Translations under genes and position numbers: made by a program
The notes under the pieces: generated by a model
What the model was told of the DNA's origin: nothing
The model's database searches: none
Seen by the model: the letters and a program-made list of their open reading frames with translations, nothing else
Part shown: positions 5,854 to 7,136 of the stretch, in pieces
Layout of the letters: every line of letters starts with the position of its first letter
Position numbering within the stretch: position 1 is the stretch's first letter
Source of the DNA: Nitrospira sp.
GTDB taxonomy: Bacteria > Nitrospirota > Nitrospiria > Nitrospirales > Nitrospiraceae
Length of the DNA stretch: 7,136 nucleotides
Assembly: GCA_025363325.1 (NCBI GenBank)
Contig: JANYEF010000288.1
Location: 1 to 7,136, forward strand
Direction of reading: 5' to 3'

Positions 5854-6683
5854 GGGACGGTCCTGTCCCGAAAAAATCGAAACAATAAGTAGGCATTGAG
5901 CATCATCACGATCGTGAGGATGCTGTATGTGGTGAACGCGGTGGTCAGGTTCAATTCGATGAGCACCCTGGACAATCCGAACGCGACGACCAAGGCATCG
6001 AAGGCCATGCAGATCCGCCTGAACGATTCAGGATCCATCCAACGAATAAGATAGTGTCCGAGGGGAATTCCCAGCAGGACGCTCGGGACGATATAGGGAA
6101 TGATCTCCATGCTGTCATAGCTATAGAGCCCAATGAAATAATAGGCGATTCCCGTCAAGACCCCTTCTCCCACTCGAATGACACCCAGCGCGGCACGGAA
6201 ATCCTGTTTGGCATATCCTTGATTGTTGAACAGCAGCGCAAGGGGAGGGCCCGAGATGGTGGTGACGGAATACAGGGTTCCGATTCCAATTCCAAAGGGT
6301 ATGGCAATGGCTCTTTCGGCTTTGATCGGCTTTCTGATACCGGCAGCCTGGAGCAGAATTAACGGCAACAGCATGAAGTAGGTCACAAACTTGACCCACG
6401 CCGGATGAACGAGAGAGAGAATGTAGCTGCCGATCGCGACACCGATCACGAGGCCGATCAAAATGGGCGCCACGCGCCACCAAATGTTCGGGATGCTCTT
6501 ACGGTTGATAAAGAGGACGTAGCCATTGATCACCAATTCCACGAGCACCAACGCCGGATTCAAAATACGATTGGTGTAAAAGAGCAGCGCAACGGGAACT
6601 GTAATCGAAGAAAATCCGTACCCCAAGGCGCCGTTGACGGTGGCTGCCACGAACGTGATCAATACAAGCACGACGAGATCCAT
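5850..6683 (-). CDS. TauE/SafE-family membrane permease (putative sulfite/sulfur-anion exporter)
   Basis: An integral inner-membrane transporter of 277 residues, normal for the TauE/SafE family (sulfite, sulfoacetate and related organosulfonate exporters, although many members are uncharacterised). The family's two-fold layout is visible: an N-terminal half starting with the conserved NGALGYGFSSITVP region (residues 17-30), and a second half with TTISGPPLALLF (141-152). Hydrophobic segments lie at about 1-36, 43-60, 71-92, 97-114, 125-152, 172-187, 193-213 and 224-244. A further C-terminal one at about 249-270 follows, ending RFFRDRTVP. The ATG at 6683 has AAAGG 6 nt upstream. It starts 2 nt after the Rrf2 regulator stop codon, so the two are almost certainly one operon and probably translationally coupled. 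That pairing supports a sulfur-related substrate, but specificity cannot be read from the sequence. Its stop codon overlaps that of the short plus-strand frame. Confidence 0.9.
   Translation of the reverse strand: MDLVVLVLITFVAATVNGALGYGFSSITVPVALLFYTNRILNPALVLVELVINGYVLFINRKSIPNIWWRVAPILIGLVIGVAIGSYILSLVHPAWVKFVTYFMLLPLILLQAAGIRKPIKAERAIAIPFGIGIGTLYSVTTISGPPLALLFNNQGYAKQDFRAALGVIRVGEGVLTGIAYYFIGLYSYDSMEIIPYIVPSVLLGIPLGHYLIRWMDPESFRRICMAFDALVVAFGLSRVLIELNLTTAFTTYSILTIVMMLNAYLLFRFFRDRTVP
5854..5869. repeat. Small palindrome at the 3' end of the permease gene
   Basis: GGGAC (5854-5858) and GTCCC (5865-5869) enclose GGTCCT, whose ends can extend the pairing. It encodes the last residues of the permease on the minus strand. 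A run of six A lies at 5871-5876 on the plus strand, which is upstream of the hairpin for minus-strand transcription, so it is not in the terminator arrangement for either direction. Confidence 0.5.
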
Positions 6684-6685
6684 GA

Positions 6686-7120
6686 TTAACCTTTGCGATG
6701 TCCGGAGACGAAGTCGTCGAGCGTGTAGTGGTCCAGGATATCGGCAATGGCATCACGTACCGAACCCATCACATGCTGCACCGGACATTGGGCATGTTCG
6801 GCATAGGGGCAGTCTCCGCATTTCTGATAGGCCGTCTTGCTCACACATCCGATGGGAGCGAGGGGGCCATCCAAAATGCGAATCACTTGGCCGAGGGTAA
6901 TCTCTCCAGGAGGTTTAATGAGTGCATAGCCACCCTTCGCCCCTCGGCGACTAGAGAGAAGCCCGGCTCGTTTCAATGCCAGGAGGATTTGTTCAAGAAA
7001 TTCAATCGGGATATGCTGGCGAGTCGCGATGTGATGGCGCTGGAGCGTCATCTTGCCATGCACGAGGGTAAGCTCAAGCAGTGCACGAAGTCCGTACTCG
7101 CTTTTTTTTGAGAGCTTCAT
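6686..7120 (-). CDS. Rrf2-family transcriptional regulator, probable Fe-S sensor
   Basis: A DNA-binding regulator of 144 residues, the usual size of the family that includes IscR, NsrR and CymR. The N-terminus MKLSKKSEYGLRALLEL is the typical opening. The winged helix-turn-helix covers about residues 8-70, with the recognition part near IPIEFLEQILLALKRAGLL and the wing RRGAKGGYAL at 58-67. The C-terminal part carries four cysteines at 92, 101, 104 and 112 (C-x8-C-x2-C-x7-C), consistent with an iron-sulfur cluster ligated partly or wholly by them. The spacing differs from the C-x5-C-x5-C of IscR. It precedes the TauE/SafE permease by 2 nt and probably controls this operon, and perhaps other sulfur or Fe-S genes, in response to Fe-S, redox, sulfide or NO status; the signal is inference. 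Only 16 nt upstream are in the window (a weak GGAT ribosome binding site at about 7126-7129), so the promoter and operator are outside it. An A8 tract lies at codons 4-7. Confidence 0.92.
   Translation of the reverse strand: MKLSKKSEYGLRALLELTLVHGKMTLQRHHIATRQHIPIEFLEQILLALKRAGLLSSRRGAKGGYALIKPPGEITLGQVIRILDGPLAPIGCVSKTAYQKCGDCPYAEHAQCPVQHVMGSVRDAIADILDHYTLDDFVSGHRKG
6690..6694 (-). promoter_or_regulatory. Permease ribosome binding site inside the rrf2-type gene
   Basis: AAAGG on the minus strand overlaps the last two sense codons of the upstream regulator and lies 6 nt before the permease ATG at 6683. This arrangement suggests translational coupling. Confidence 0.65.
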
Positions 7121-7136
7121 CAGGAGATCCGTTAAT

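Noticed and set aside
5555..5896. 113-residue minus-strand frame overlapping the permease 3' end
   Set aside because: Its Pro/Arg/His-rich composition is not protein-like, it overlaps the real permease, and it lies opposite the signal-peptide frame.
6698..7111. 137-residue plus-strand frame opposite the Rrf2 gene
   Set aside because: It is antisense to a clearly conserved winged-helix regulator and has no features of its own.

Overview
The window comes from a GC-rich Gram-negative bacterium. It has a three-part type I secretion operon including an outer-membrane TolC channel, and a lipobox protein. The protein style and the short-period repeats packed into intergenic spacers make me lean towards Nitrospirota (Nitrospira-like). 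That is an impression, not something the sequence proves.

Layout. Positions 1-4388 (+ strand) hold a type I secretion (T1SS) operon. It consists of the C-terminal two thirds of a HlyB-type ABC exporter that runs off the left edge, then a HlyD-type membrane fusion protein, then a TolC-type outer-membrane channel. Together they form a channel from cytoplasm to exterior. No RTX-type or other obvious substrate is in the window. The two spacers of this operon are unusual. The first (about 60 nt) is an array of roughly 8-nt G-rich units that fits the G-quadruplex pattern and runs into the hlyD ribosome binding site. The second (about 116 nt) is an array of 9-nt units arranged as an inverted repeat, just before the tolC start.

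Positions 4389-5218: a convergent region. It carries an orphan minus-strand reading frame without a convincing start, a strong 42-nt palindrome inside that frame, and a small minus-strand lipoprotein made of little more than one fibronectin type III domain. Positions 5219-5715 hold no gene I can support, but show overlapping promoter-like sequences on both strands and two adjacent hairpins. Positions 5696-5853 hold a short plus-strand frame that looks like a decayed or very small secreted protein.

Positions 5850-7120 (- strand) hold a tight two-gene operon. An Rrf2-family regulator with four cysteines, probably an Fe-S sensor, comes first. It is followed 2 nt later by a TauE/SafE-family membrane permease, whose ribosome binding site lies in the last codons of the regulator gene. 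The likely reading is regulated transport of a sulfur-containing anion.

The gene content is mostly ordinary. I see no clearly new biological system. The most unusual structure is the pair of short-period repeat arrays in the secretion operon.
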